DNA from: Lunularia cruciata
Lineage: Eukaryota; Streptophyta; Marchantiopsida; Lunulariales; Lunulariaceae
Direction: 5' to 3'
Assembly (NCBI GenBank): GCA_948567375.1
Contig: OX419755.1
Span: 77,026,931-77,090,930, forward strand
Length of the DNA: 64,000 bases
The translations under genes were made by a program, and so were the position numbers. Of this stretch, positions 23,560 to 36,212 are shown in pieces. The notes under the pieces are model-generated. The model was not told the DNA's origin. It searched no databases and was given only the letters and a program-made list of their open reading frames with translations. Positions within the stretch are counted from its first letter, which is position 1. Every line of letters begins with the position of its first letter.

Positions 23560-24951
23560 TTAGGAATAGGATGATACTAGAATTCCCAATTGAGTGGGAT
23601 TGTTAGATTATAGCATCAATTAAATCGAGTGGGAGTGTACATATAGCATCTTGTAGGAACTGGTCATTTAACTACCCTAATACAAGATCTAGATTAGTAT
23701 GATCATGAGACCTCAACTAGCATAATTCCTACTCATTTATGTTCATTCATATTGAATGGACATCTTGTGTTATAGTGATTGTTGGCTTCAAGAGGTTCTA
23801 CTTTTTAGGTTCCAACATGAGAGAATTCTATTATTTTATTCTATGATATCAATGTTATGATAGTGGACTCTCTCTCAAATGCTAAAATTTCACACAATTG
23901 CAATGCTCTATAAGCTATGAAGAAATGAAGCAACCTGGAAAAAACATGGTGGCAGGTGTATATGTTGAGAGAGTCTTATAAGCAAGTGTATGCTTGCATG
24001 CCCACTAGGGGAACCATAGCCATAATAGATGCTCTTATGTGAGGTCTAGAGAAGTTTGGAGCAAGGATTCTCCATGGGTCTCAGATGAGATTTTTGTCAA
24101 AAGAGGAAGTGTTGTTGCAGTTTTCTTGTGTAGTAGGTAGGTGGGCTCCATTTGTCATAAGAAGTTACAATTTTTATTTTTTGCAACATCATGACTCACC
24201 TCAAAAGTTTCATTTAATGAAACAGGCTCAAAAGTAAGAGAGAGATTGGCAAAGAGCTTTTCTTGATGTCTTTTGATATTGAAATTTATGGGAACCTCTT
24301 TGGATCTACTTATGTGTTTAATATGTATACAACACATCATTACTGAGATAATATGGATGGTAGGTTTTCATTCAAGAAAATAACTTTTTTAAATAAATTG
24401 AGTTATATATGTGTATGGAGGATATGGGTCAAGGAAAATAATGAACCTTTAACCCCTCTTGTATTGCTTAAACATTCTACAAACAATCTCTCACAAGTTT
24501 GAGTTCCTTTAAGATCAAAGATAGAAGAGCCATAATCAGATTTTGGATGTGAATGGGTCCAAAGCTACACCTAACAAGTTGCACCTTGCATATCTTGTTT
24601 TCCTATAACATAGGTGTCCCTACTCAATTAATAGCTTACAATTGCTCAATTCTCATTGTGAGTTTTATGTAATTTTCTTTGATCTTAACATTGTATGCTC
24701 TTCTAGTCCCGTGCTTCATATATACTTAATGCTTCTATGGTTTCCTCTTTTTTTAGTGTGTATGTGGTACTTTGGAACGTCATTAGCCTCTTTGGAGTTG
24801 GTTTCTAACTCTCTTTCTATGAGTATTTTGCTCCAATTTGTTCTTATATCTATTCATTTTGTTGGTGTCCATTTCATATGCAATAAAGGGATTCATAGGT
24901 CTTATTTCCTTGCTATTAACTCACTCCCTAAGTTGCAAGTGTGTATCATGT
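23560..24951. other. Possible copia 3' LTR, then no recognised gene
   Basis: After the PPT-like GAGTGGGATTG, a TGTTAGATTATAGC start may open the 3' LTR of the copia fragment. No matching second LTR is in the window. The rest holds short ORFs without motifs. Confidence 0.35.
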
Positions 24952-25345
24952 TGTGTTTGGCTTGCTAATTGAGTGTGATTGAGTGTTCAGCACCGCTGCC
25001 TCAACCAAGAGCAGAATGTGCCTTAAAAGTTAGGGTGATAATTTTTTACTCAATTGAGTATGCAGGAGGATGATATTGACAAGAGACCTTGGGTGGTAAA
25101 TATTTAGGAAATCCTGCAAGTCAATATTCAGGAGTCCAACAGGGTGAAAGTGATGAGGAACTCTCATATTTTATATGTGTACATATACAACAGGTAATAA
25201 ACAGTTGGGTGCAAGCCTGTTTCAGCCGTGGATGTAGCTTTGTGATAGGAAATGAACCATGTTATTTTCATGTTGTCCTTGATAATTCACTTAATGGGAT
25301 ATGTAATGTGTTGTAGGAGGAATATCTCAAGACTGATTTTTCAAA
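24952..25345 (+). repeat. 5' LTR of degenerate Ty1/copia element
   Basis: TGTGTTTGGCTTGCTAATTGAG begins a roughly 400-bp direct repeat with 29402-29805. Shared blocks include GCAGAATGTGCCT, AAAGTTAGGGTGATAAT, GCAGGAGGAT, TTGACAAGAGA and CTTAATG. The two have diverged with several indels, so the insertion is old. I could not see a clean target duplication. Confidence 0.8.
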
Positions 25346-25429
25346 AAATTTGAGCAAGGTTGGTGTAGAAGAGGGTCATGAGAGAAGAGGGTGTTGTGAG
25401 GTGGGTCCAAAAGTGAGTCACAGCAAAGC

Positions 25430-28400
25430 AATGGCAAGGGTGATATCAATATCAAATGTTAAATTCATAATGGAAAAGTTTGATGGAAAGCACAACTTTG
25501 GGCTTTGGCTATTGAAGGTGAGGGAGCTACTTGTCTAACAAGGGCTGCACAGAGCATTAGGGAAAGAACTTGAGGACCAAAGTGATGTGAAGTGGGAGAA
25601 GGCAAATCTTAGAGCTATTAGCACTATCAAGTTGAACTTTGCTAATGAAGTGCTAGCTATACAATGTTATGAATGAAGACTCTACACCAAAATTGTGGGC
25701 CAAATTGGAAAGTCTCTATATGACCAAGTCCTTGACAACTCAATTATATCTTAAACAAAAATTGGATGTGTTGCTAATGAAGGAAGTGTAGAGTATTATG
25801 GAGCACCTCAATGCTTTCAACATAATCTTTTGTGAGTTAATGAGCATTGAGGTTAAGTTAGAAGAGAGGGATAAGGCATTACTTTATTGACTTCACTTTC
25901 TCCATCATATGAGCATTTAGTCACAACTCTTTTATATGATGATATAAAATTTGTGGAGGCCACTTCAACATTATTGTCCAATGAGATGTAAAAAAATCCC
26001 AACAAAGAAAATAAAATCTATAGGTTCTATTCTTTAGAGGAAGGACAAGAGATAGAGATCAGATCTAGAGTAAATCAAGCTCCAAGTCTAAAATTGGAGG
26101 CTCTAAAGGCAAGTGATGGATTTAAAAGAAGGTTGGGCATTTCAAGAATGATTGTAATAGCAAGAGACTTGAGTCCAACAAGGATAAAGGTCAACTTTCA
26201 TATCAAGCAAGTATTGTTGAGTAATTTGAATCTATGGATGATGTTCTATGTGTTACTCAAGACAAAGATCAATTTGAGGAATCACATATATTGGACTTAG
26301 GTTGATCTTACCATATGTGTCCCAATAAGGAGTGGTTTTATGAGTACAAACCATTTAATGGAGGATTTGTAATAATTGGGAACAACATAGCTTGTAGAGC
26401 TTTTGGCATTTGTACAATATGCATTAAGATGTTTGATGGAGTCTAAGGAACTTGCTGATGTGAGGTATTTTCTTGAGTTAAGGAGGAATTTTATTACTTG
26501 GTGCTTTGGACTCAAATGGTAGAAGGTTTGGAGAAAAAATGGAACACTCAAGGTCTCAAAAGGAGCATTCGTTGTAATGAAGGGCAAGAAGATAGGAAAT
26601 AATTTTGAGCTAGTTGGAGATACCATTATTGGAAGAGTGGCAACTACTATTTATGAATATAAAAGATCCCAAAGATCTCACTCACTTATAGCACCTATTT
26701 TTGGGTCATAAAGAGTGAAAAGAAGTATAAGTGAATTATCCAAGCAACAATTCTTGAAGGGCCTTAAAAATTGTAAGTTAGATTTTGTGAACATTGTGTA
26801 ATAGGAAAAAAATGGAGGGTGATTTTTTCCATGGGAGTTCATTGGACAAAGGGAATTTTAGTCTATGTGCATTCTAATGTTTGTGGCCTTGCACTTATAG
26901 CTTCAAAATTTGGAGCATTATATTTTGTATCTAATTAATGATTCCTCTAGGAGAGTATAGGTACACCATGAAGAAAAAATCAGATGTCTTCTCTATCTTT
27001 AAACATTGGAAGGTGATGATGGAGAAAAAAACTAAAAGGAAACTGAAGTATTTGAGATCTGATGATGGTGATCTACAAATTTGGAGAGTTTGATAGATAT
27101 TGTAAGAGTGAAGGGATAATGCATTACTTTACCATACCATGTACCCCTCAACAAAATGGTATGGGCAGAATAGAAAAATCATACACTCTTGGAGAAAGCA
27201 AGAAGTATGTTAAGCAATGCTGAATTGGAGAAGAGCTTTTGGGCAAAAGCTATAAATATAGATTGTCATTTGGTAAACATTTCTCCCCCTACTGCTACTG
27301 AGTGTAAGACACCTATGGAAAAATGGAAGTCTGCATGTTGGTTACTCTTCACTTAGAGTGTTTGGATCCATAGCTTATGTTCATATTCAACAATAGCAAA
27401 GGAAAAAGTTAGACCCAAATCTAGAAAACTTATATTCTTAGGATATGAAAAGGGTACAAAGGGATATGGATTAGGGGATCCAGAAAGGTGTTGCCTTGTT
27501 GTAAGTAGGAATGTAGTTTTTGATGAGATTAGTATGATGGAGACAATTACTATAGAGGAAGAAAAGAAAAGTATTCAGCCTGATTTTGTTAAGAAGATAG
27601 ATATTGATCTTGGAAGTGAAGACATCTCACTTCTTGTAGTTCTACCAAGTGAACTATCAAAAGAGTAAAGTCTAGAAGTTATACATGAACATAGGTATCC
27701 AAATAGGGAGAGCAGGCCTCCAAAGATATTTGATGATTCATTTGTAGCTTATGCTCTTCTTGTGGAGAATGGTGAGCCTTCTTCACATAAGGAGGCAATG
27801 CAATATCAAGAGTGTCAAAGATGGCATTGTGCAATGGAAGAGGAGATAAAGTCTTTGGCCAAACCAAACTTGGAGACTTGAAAATTTTGCCTATTTTTCC
27901 TATTATTTTGAGAAAGAAGGCAATTGGTTGTAGATGGATATTTTGGAGGAAGGAAGGAACTCCAAAATCAGGTGGAGATCAATACAAATCAATGCCTGTA
28001 GCAAAGCATTAATAGCCAAAAAGAAGGTATTGACTCCAATTTGTTCACCAATGGTTAAAATCTCTTCAATTCTTCAATTTGTACAATGTTAGCAATAGTT
28101 GCATTGCATAACTTGGAGTTGTAGCAACTAGATGTTAGAATTTAATTTTTACATGGAGAATTGGAGGAGGAGATTTACATGCATCAACCTGAAGATTTTG
28201 TGGTACCAAGGAATGAGAACTTAGTTTTTGGGTTACAAAAGTCTAGATGGATTGAAGCAAAGTGAAAGACTTTGGTACATGAAATTTGATGCCCCTTTCA
28301 TGTTGAATCATAAATATAACAAAAGTGTGTCAGATTTTTGTGTATACCTCAAGAAGCTACATGGACCTAGAGTATTTGATTAATTATCTTGGTTTTATAT

Positions 28401-29390
28401 GTGGATGATATGTTAATTGCTACAGAGGATATGGTTGTGGTGGAAAATTGAAAGTACAACTTGGTAAGGAGTTTGATATGAAGGACTTGGGTTTTTCAAA
28501 GAGGGTGCTCAAGATTGAAATTCACCGGGACAAGAGCAAGGGAAATTTATGGATATCTCAAAGGTGGTATTTGGAAAAGTTGCTTGCTTTTTTTGGCATA
28601 GAGAATGCCAAACCAGTGAGCACTCCAATGGTAAGTCATTTCAAGATGTCATTGGAGTAGTGTCCATCAAATGAGGAGGAGAGAGAATTAATGTCAAATA
28701 TTACTTATGCTAGTGCTTTTGGGAGTTTAATTTATGTTATGGTCTGCACTTGACCTGATATCTCATATGTTACGAGTATGGTGGATCGATACGTGGCAAA
28801 TCCAGGGAATCAACATTGGGAAGTTATGAATTGGATACTTTTTTACTTGAAAGAGACTATAAATATTGGCATTGTCTTTGATGGAGAAGGACCAAGAAGG
28901 AGGAATTACATGGTATGTAGATTCTAAATTTATTGGCAACTTGGATACAAGAAGGTTTGCAATATGATTTATTTTTACATTTGTTGGTGGTCTAATACAT
29001 TGGAAGTCTACTCTCCAATCTATTGTTGCTCTTTCTAGTACAGAGGCAGAATATATGGCAACAATGAGGCTTATAAAGAGGTAACATGGCCACAAAAAGG
29101 ATACATGACTCCCTAATATGAAGTCCAGAATTTTTTGTGATAGCCGGAGTGCTATTCACTTGGCCAAGAATCAGGTATATCATTCAAGGACAAAGCATAT
29201 TGACGGTAGATATCATTTTATCAAGGAAGCAATGACAAATGGTGATATTAATTTGCAAAAGATTGGCACAAAGGTAAATGCAGCTGATATGTTGATTAAA
29301 CCTATTCCTACTGGGAAGTTTATGTTATGCATGAACTTGCTCAACATTCAATGTTGCTCTTTTGGATAATATGGCTAATACAAGCAAAAG
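25430..29390 (+). pseudogene. Degenerate Ty1/copia gag-pol
   Basis: Ordered remnants in many frames: Gag near 25440-25760 (MEKFDGKHNFGLW, TTQLYLKQKL-like); protease/GAG-pre-integrase region near 26300-26650 (SYHMCPNKEWF, ELVGDTIIG); integrase pieces 26800-27560; RT near 27880-28010 (KKAIGCRWIFWRKEG) and 28448-28660 (KEFDMKDLG, STPMVSHFKMS); RNase H 28690-29369 (CDSRSAIHLAKNQ, RTKHIDGRYHFIKE). The order gag, PR, IN, RT, RH defines Ty1/copia. Stops and frameshifts occur throughout, so no product is expected. A PPT-like AAAAGGTGGAGATTC precedes the 3' LTR. Confidence 0.85.
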
Positions 29391-29401
29391 GTGGAGATTC
29401 T

Positions 29402-29805
29402 TGTGTTTGGTTTGCTAATTGAGTTTACATTAACTGTTCACCTTGATGGCTGCCTCAACCAGGTTCAGAATGTGCCTGAAAGTTAGGGTGATAATATGGT
29501 ACTTAGTCACATATGCAGGAGGATAATATTGACAAGAGATCTTGAGTGGTAAATATTCAGGAAGTCCGGCAAGTCAATATTCCAGAGTCCGGCAAGATGA
29601 AAGTGATGTGGAACTATCACTGTATATACATATGTATATCTGTGTGGCAAGTAATAAACCATTGGGTGTGAGCCTATTTCATCCCTGGATGTAGCTTATG
29701 GGACAAGAAGTGAACCACGTTATTTTCTTGCTTTCCTTGATATTTCACTTAATGAGGTATGTAATGTGCTATTGCAGAGTATCTTAGGACTGATTTTTCT
29801 AACGT
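29402..29805 (+). repeat. 3' LTR of degenerate Ty1/copia element
   Basis: TGTGTTTGGTTTGCTAATTGAG pairs with the repeat at 24952 and directly follows the PPT. It ends near GACTGATTTTTC, where similarity to the left copy stops. Confidence 0.8.
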
Positions 29806-29865
29806 ACAATGTGGTCTAAATAGCTGTTTCTCTGGCTCGGCAAGATCACCTTAGATATGTATATC

Positions 29866-30101
29866 GCTCAGTTTCATATTTTGCTCAAGTATGGGTGAAG
29901 CAATCTAATCTAACTCATAATTTTTTTGATATGTTGTGCATGTTATGTAACATAATAACTTCACATTATCTCTGACAATTTCTTGCTCAGTTTCATATTT
30001 TGCTCAAGTATGGGTCGAAGCAAACTAATCTAACTCATGATTGCTTTGATATGTTGGGCATGTTGTGCAACGTAATGAACTTCACATTATCTCCGACAAT
30101 T
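29866..30101. repeat. Tandem duplication, 2 x about 119 bp
   Basis: GCTCAGTTTCATATTTTGCTCAAGTATGGGT begins at 29866 and again at 29985. Both copies end CTCYGACAATT. They differ by a few substitutions and indels. Confidence 0.88.
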
Positions 30102-30962
30102 GTGTTACATATCTAACCATATACTTACATCACTATTTTCAATATTCATCCTAATAAAGGACTAATGTTCCGAATGGGGCACCTAAGATGCTCCTCACCA
30201 TCATTCTAGTATATCCTCTACTTAACTTTATCTTGACGACAACCATTTACACTTTGGTATGAATAGGATCAAGTGGAATTTGAAACCAAAAGCAATATGA
30301 CTGTTTGGATATGCAAACATTAAAAACTTAATAGCCCATTATAGGCTTCACCTTAGATTTCCTCTCCATATTGAGCAAGTCATTCAGAAGGTCTATGTTT
30401 TTCATGTAGAATATATCTCACCTTTTCTATGCCATCACTAAAGGGCAGAAAATTTTAGTCATCTTGTTGTTGACCTTCTTCTCTTACTCTCATTCATTGC
30501 AGTGCAATTTAGTTCTCTCTCACATCTTAACGTTTTCATGGAGTCTATCTATAAGTTCCAGTATCAAGAGTGCATGGGTGTTTGTGTTTGTGTTCCAACA
30601 TGCCCTGTATGCCAATTTTGGACTTTGCATCGTATCGTGTATTCTGTTACCCCATGTAACATCTACTAGGCCTCTACTTCAAGGTTACTAGTGACAATCG
30701 TTTATTGTACAAGTTATATTGGAATAACCTTTAGCTTGGAAAGCATCGAATCTTAAGTAAGTTCTCACCAACCAATTCCAGAAACAGTTTAGCAACTTGA
30801 AATAATTTATGTGTGGATCATTTTCTTGATGTACAAGTTAGACAATATCGTCAATTGTCTGCTACACATATGTTTCTTCTGCACTTTTTAACGAATGAGT
30901 GGATATTTTTATAAAGCTCAATTCCTATGTCGATAAACCTGTGCTCACAATTTCCTGGCTAG
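30102..30962. other. No gene recognised upstream of the lyase fragment
   Basis: Sequence composition resembles low-copy DNA rather than the LTR elements, but no earlier exon of the lyase-like gene can be found here. Confidence 0.4.
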
Positions 30963-31411
30963 GTTGTTGTCAAAACTGGACAAAGCCCAGCGAGCATTTA
31001 ATCTCACATCTGGAATGGCTGCCTCGACCACTGTTAGCCATCTCACTGAAGCAGGCACTACACGCACAATCTTGAAATACAAAATAGCATGGGCCTGCTA
31101 AAACATGCTATCTCTTCCAAACCAGTTTCTGAGTTTCTGTATAAATATGTGCGGAGTAACAAAGTCTTTTCCCTCCAAGGCACATATCAATTGGTAGTGT
31201 AAATTTTCTCATGCTCTCCCTTTTGAGCTTATGTTCTTCTGTTACGAACGTAATGGATCATTTTTGTGCCTTGTCTGCTTTATGAGATTCTTGCAATAAC
31301 CAATATGGAACACCTGTTGTCATATCAGGTCAAGAGTTTCTGCTTGGTGATGATATTTATGGTGGATCGGACAGGCTGCTGTCGAAAATAGTTCCAAAGA
31401 ACGGAGATATG
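30963..31411 (+). pseudogene. Cystathionine beta-lyase-like gene fragment, two exons
   Basis: Exon 1 (30963-31054) follows CCTGGCTAG and encodes LLSKLDKAQRAFNLTSGMAA and then VSHLTEAG. Exon 2 (31329-31411) follows TATCAG and encodes QEFLLGDDIYGGSDRLLSKI and VPKNGDM. The two join in frame (phase 1) across a 274-bp intron. TSGMAA and GDDxYGGxxRL are hallmark motifs of the Cys/Met-metabolism PLP enzymes. The wording fits plant cystathionine beta-lyase (methionine synthesis, plastid) better than cystathionine gamma-synthase. The intron begins GC, not GT. I found neither the upstream exons nor the lysine-bearing and later exons, so this is a fragment or pseudogene. Confidence 0.75.
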
Positions 31412-32303
31412 GTCAAGTGCTTCATCCTCCTTTGGCAGCTCAGCGACCATTATAGTCGTGCTCTTGGCACACCACATTCTTAAGCATGTGGCGCATATGC
31501 CTGTATGGAAAATGGAAAAGTACTGCGTGCTGGCTCCGAACGATCAGTGTCACCATATGAGATAGGATGCTCTTTGTACCGAGGATTGAGTAGAAGAACA
31601 TTTCCGTAATATTGATACCACATATATCTCGGAGGAACTAGGAATCGCTATATGAGTCGTCTGCCTTATGGATGAAGATTTCTACCATGAACAATTCTCT
31701 CAACTTCCTCTCTTAACTTGGAGACGTAAGTAAAAGTAAAGAGTAAAAAGTAAAGTAAAGAAAATAACCTTTGTAAAAAAGTGAATTATATGCGTGACCG
31801 GAGGACACCGGTCATACTAGTTTTATTATATTATTACTTCTCGGCAACGGGCTACCATAAAGGGTCTTGGTCTTAGAGGCAAACAAGCAGCAGCCCTTCC
31901 TAGGTAGTCAACTGAAATAGGGTCTTCGAACTTTGAAAGAAAGACCATGCACCAGACTATCCCAAACCTTGAGAAATATTTGGCAAGTCTGTCAAAAGAA
32001 AGCCAGTTATATCGTTAAAACCTAAATGTCAGGATTGATGAACAATTAAGAGATAAGAAAAGGAGATTATTTCGATTTTAGAATCCGTCCTCATGTACGT
32101 AGGTAAATTTTTGTACGGGAAATTATTATTTTTAAAATGCAGAGGATGTGCGGTTAATATACGATTTATGTGTGACAAGGGATTCCATTTGTGAAGTACA
32201 TACTGCAAACGTACCCGATCTCGTCATCAGTTGCTTATTTCAAAGTCGACACACCTACAATTATCTTTTGCCTTTATAACTGTGATTATACACATAAGAA
32301 AAT
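31412..32303. other. No gene recognised
   Basis: No continuation of the lyase gene is seen. A small hairpin TGACCGG-AGGACA-CCGGTCA lies near 31795-31815. The ORFs over 32191-32651 have no known motif. Confidence 0.4.
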
Positions 32304-32373
32304 AACTGAGTGGCTTATAGCGCTGGTACTTCAAGTCAGAAGTTGCGGGTTCAAATCCTGCTTTTCCCAGTTA
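32304..32373 (+). other. tRNA-like sequence (pseudo-tRNA or SINE head)
   Basis: Seventy bases with a 7-bp acceptor-like pairing (AACTGAG with CCCAGTT, one mismatch), a hairpin ACTTC/GAAGT in the anticodon-arm position, and a perfect B-box/T-arm GCGGG-TTCAAAT-CCTGC. The anticodon loop has six bases and four extra bases separate the T arm from the acceptor, so it is not a standard tRNA. A T-rich tract follows. It may be a decayed tRNA or the head of a tRNA-derived SINE. Confidence 0.4.
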
Positions 32374-32648
32374 ATCTTGAATCCAATTATAAAACGGATT
32401 ATATATTATTTTTTCTTTTTCTTTTCCCAAAGGGAAATGAGTACAATGCACCCAGAAAAAGAAGGAGTACAAGGCCCCCTAGTTCCAAGGTGCCCAAAAA
32501 GACAGATAGAAACAAGACTAGAACCTACAAAAGGGAAAAAAGAAGTGCAGAAACAACAAGCACCAACAAAGTAAGGGAGTGTAGTGATGTGAACATGCTT
32601 AGAGAGATAACCAATACTCCAAAGCTCCAAAGCACATTGCAAAGTGAT

Positions 32649-32940
32649 TGATATGCACTGTTTCTAGTATGATGCAAGCATGGCTGGAGAGACAACCAAT
32701 ACCCCACTTGGCTGCAACTAACCCTATGCCTCATCCTCAAGAAGGCCATCAAAATGGTGATACATGTGCCCAAAAATCTCAATTGCTCTATATTGATATG
32801 CGTTGTTGATCATATGATGTGGGCATGGTTGGAGAGACAACCAATACCCCACTCCACTACAACTAACCATGTGTAGCATCCTCAAGATGAAAATTAAAAT
32901 TTTGGTATGTGCACCTAAAAATCTCAATTGCTAGAGGGAC
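32649..32940. repeat. Tandem duplication, 2 x about 145 bp
   Basis: TGATATGC begins each copy (32649 and 32794). Each contains CATGG(C/T)TGGAGAGACAACCAATACCCCACT and ends AAAATCTCAATTGCT. It is the 3' edge of the LINE-like fragment; the related sequence at about 14870 has only one unit. Confidence 0.8.
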
Positions 32941-34320
32941 AAAGGTATTGCATGATAGTTATGGTGCATAGTGGTCGTCCTTGCTCCTAGAGGCAATGGT
33001 TACTACTCCCACTTGTACACTTGCTTGTGCCAATGACTTAGCTTGTAGAGGGTTTGCCACCACCATGTTATGCAAGGTGCAATGACCATACATGAAAGTA
33101 AAAATATATGCTTGCACTTGACGGATAGGTGGTCTTGGTAGATCCAACCATTGCTCAATCTGAACATAGGCCGTGTAGCTTGTAATATTTGGGTGACTAT
33201 ATCACAAAAGGCATCATGGACTTTTGGTGAACTCCCCACCTACTACACATCATAAAAATTGTATGCGCTACAAATCATATGGGGAACCACATGCAAAGTT
33301 GTTCAGAAGTCCTAAATGAGGTGGATGTGGGAGACACAACCTCAATTGTAATGTTGTGGTAAACTACTCAAAAGTAAATCATAAGTTTTCAATCAAGTGT
33401 GAAGCTTAGAGCCAAGCTCTAGAACCTTTCTCTTGCATGAGATGATCCTAACTCTATCAAGTAGAGGTGCATCATTGAGTATGCTAGGAATTGTGTGAGT
33501 GTGCATATGCTCACTAAGATCCACCTTATTCTTCCTAGAATCTAGCAATACAAAGTCAATAAACTTGAGGAGTTATGTGCATGCCATGTTTGGCAATAAA
33601 TCCCAAGCTAACCAAAGATATGATTAGAAGGCATAAGTGCTTGAATCCACTATTGAGATGGGTCTAAAAAAAAATTACAGCCCCTCATGTAAGAACCTGT
33701 TTGCTAAACGAGGGACCACTAAGGCCCATGCTCCAATATATGTTGCTATTGTTGTGGCTTCTTGCTTTATGAGGTTGCATCCGCCCATGGCTGTAAGAAG
33801 TAGCTATTTTTTGCCTTTTCCACTCATCTGAGATCTATGAGAGCATGGCCCTAAGAGATTACAGAAATTATGTTGGATAGTGCTATCAAATATCATCAAG
33901 TGACACAACAGTATCTCCAAAGGAGGAAAAGTCCATGCCAAATATGAGGCTCTAGGGAGATAGGATTGTGCAAGAATAGAATATGTCACCTTAGTATTCC
34001 CCAATTGGATTAGGAGACAAACATGGGATGTGGCTTGGACTATGGTGTCTACAATGAAAGCTTTGCAAAAGTCTTCTTATCCTAAAGGAGAGCCAAAAAT
34101 TCTCAAACCACTTATGGGAAACCAACATCTTGGTGAGAAGTCAAAGGAAGTGAGGATCATGTGTGTGCTCTAGACTTTGCATTTACAAGTCTATACTCAT
34201 AACCCAAGGCCTCTAAATTGACTATCAAAGTAGACATTATTTGAACTACATCCTCCAAAGGGCACACAATATAAGTGTTGTTTGAGAATTAAGGGAAAGA
34301 CAAGATGGAAATTCACTTAA
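32941..34320 (-). pseudogene. Non-LTR reverse transcriptase fragment (uninterrupted)
   Basis: Minus-strand remnants run from a palm-motif region near 34290-34140 (NNTYIVC-like, related to NDTYIVG at 22200), through TAMGGCNLIKQEA near 33790, to the ORF at 33239-33003. It is collinear with 21937-22480 plus 14880-15908, so it serves as the unsplit relative of the copy invaded by the chromovirus. Many stops; no function expected. Confidence 0.6.
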
Positions 34321-34382
34321 CATAAAGCCATGTAATGTGCTTTGGAAAAGAGAACCACCTCCCCCCTCCTTATCGTGAAATT

Positions 34383-34757
34383 TGTAGTGCCCAAGCTAGT
34401 TTGCATGGATGCTAGAATGGTATGTTGGTAGTTATAGTTATTTTAATAGTTGTTGATGAACTACTTGTTGGCAATCGGATTTCATGTTAAGGCTATTGAT
34501 CACATGGTGGTCCCCACAATCACTTGTATCATTTTCATCATTAGATGTGCCATCAGGGTTAGAAACCTAGGTCAAACAAAGCATTATACTTTTGAAGTGC
34601 CATTCTAGAGAACTCACTTCTTTGATTTTGAGCCTTTGAGTTCTTGGTTATAGTGGACATAGTCAAATGAGGATCGCTTGGAGTCTCTTAGCTAGAGTAG
34701 ATGTGGCTTGATTGTAATCAATGCACAATTATTCATAAATTGTTGAGTGAATGAATT
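34383..34757 (+). repeat. LTR-D, 5' copy of a PHD-carrying Ty3 remnant
   Basis: TGTAGTGCCCAAGCTAGTTTGCATGGATGCTAG matches 36725 onward. Shared blocks include GTTGATG(A/G)...CTACTTGTTG, GGCTATTGATCACATGGTG and CTTGATT. About twelve bases after similarity fades, TACATCAGAG (34761-34770) resembles a decayed initiator-Met primer site. Confidence 0.65.
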
Positions 34758-34770
34758 GATTACATCAGAG

Positions 34771-35019
34771 AAGTGAGAGTCATGGGGAAACTAGATGTAA
34801 GAATTTAAGGCATAGGTGGTATCTCCAACCTTGGTTAATTGTTGGTACATTTGATCATGACCCTAGACTTCCTTGAGAGTGATTGTATGTGGAAATCCTA
34901 TTTGAGTTGTTGCACATTTGGCAATGACATAGATGGTGTGCAAAACCATTGGCCAAATTTTTTAGAATTGAACCAATCTGAGATAGTGGGTGTTCAATTT
35001 GAGTCCAAAGAGGTGAAAT
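34771..35019 (+). other. Interior of LTR-D element, no domain recognised
   Basis: A short ORF (34839-35021) has no motif I can assign. Gag, protease and reverse transcriptase are missing between the LTR and the integrase, so this copy has a large internal deletion. Confidence 0.4.
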
Positions 35020-36180
35020 GAAGGTTGATATTCATGATGATGTCTTTGTGATGGAATATCTTTGCACTAGTGTTGTAGGTGGCACAATTGGTGCCAAGGA
35101 GAGAGATTGTATTCTTCAACAAGCTAGAAGGTTAGATTGGAGTGAAAAGACCTTCTTTGTGTATGGGAGGATGGTAGAGTGCAAGTAGTACCACTTCCAT
35201 CTCAGAGACCCATAGTTGGTACATCATGCTCATGAGGACCTAGAAAATTTTGGAGTAAAGCATACATAAAACTTATTTTAGAGTCATTATTGGTGGCATG
35301 GTATGCAAACCAATGGACACTAGTTTGTTTTTGAATGGAGGTTTTTTACCTAGTTACAACATCATTTAATGCTCCAATGCCACCATTCCACCCATTACCT
35401 ATCATGGAATTGGGTTATTGTTGGAGTTTGGACTTTGTTAGACCTTTACCGTTGATTGTGAGACATAATTAGTATGTTTTGGTTATGGTTGAGCACTTCT
35501 CTAAGTGGATTGAGTTGGTGGCACTTCTTGATAAATCCAATGAAGGGACAACTTACTTGTTCTTAGATTAGGTTCTTAGTCATTTTGGTGCACCAATTGA
35601 AGTTTTAATTGATTAGGGTACAAATTTCTTGGAGGAGTTTCAGATCTTGTGTGACAAGGCATTGATTGATCATCATACCACTTGAGATAACCTTAAGGTA
35701 GATGGTTTAGAAAAGAGAGTGGTTCAGACAATGAAGAGAGGATTGCATAAGTATAATTTGCAGAGAGGCCACTTGAGAGATTGAGATCTCTAGTTGTCTT
35801 GGTTGGTTATGGGCTATCGGTTCAGCCCGCAAGCCTCCTTAGCATCCTTCTCTCCTTAATTTCCACTCTATGGATGAGATCCAGATTTAACTATAGCCAT
35901 TCATCATGATGTTATTGTAGTTTTGGACTTGGATGATTTAGATATATGAATCAGTGCATGTTCTCAACAGGTAGAGATCTTTTGGAGAATGATACCAATG
36001 GCCTTTGAGAACTTAGCAATTGCTCAACATAGGGATACCTTATGCTATGCTACTATTTGAGGAGGATAAAACCTCAATCTGTCAATTTCATCCAATTGAC
36101 AATGTATATCTATAGTAGACTACACCGATCATACTTGATGTTACTACAAGTTGCACTATCTTGAAAGTGCATAAAGTTCT
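35020..36180 (+). pseudogene. Ty3 integrase remnant (LTR-D element)
   Basis: Frames broken by many stops still read in order as a Ty3 integrase: a zinc-region relic (LVHHAHEDLENFGVKHT, then YWWHGMQ) near 35220-35310; a core segment near 35440-35660 (FGAPIEVLID, GTNF); and VDGLEKRVVQTMKRGLHKYN near 35700-35760. The tail GYRFSPQASLASFSPY lies near 35815-35865. The degree of decay indicates an old copy. Confidence 0.7.
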
Positions 36181-36212
36181 TCCTGCAAGAGTCCTCTTGT
36201 TGGAAGGATGAA

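Noticed and set aside
32191..32651. Overlapping plus-strand ORFs around the tRNA-like sequence
   Set aside because: Lys/Arg-rich low-complexity reading with no domain; the region is better explained by the tRNA-like or SINE-like structure.
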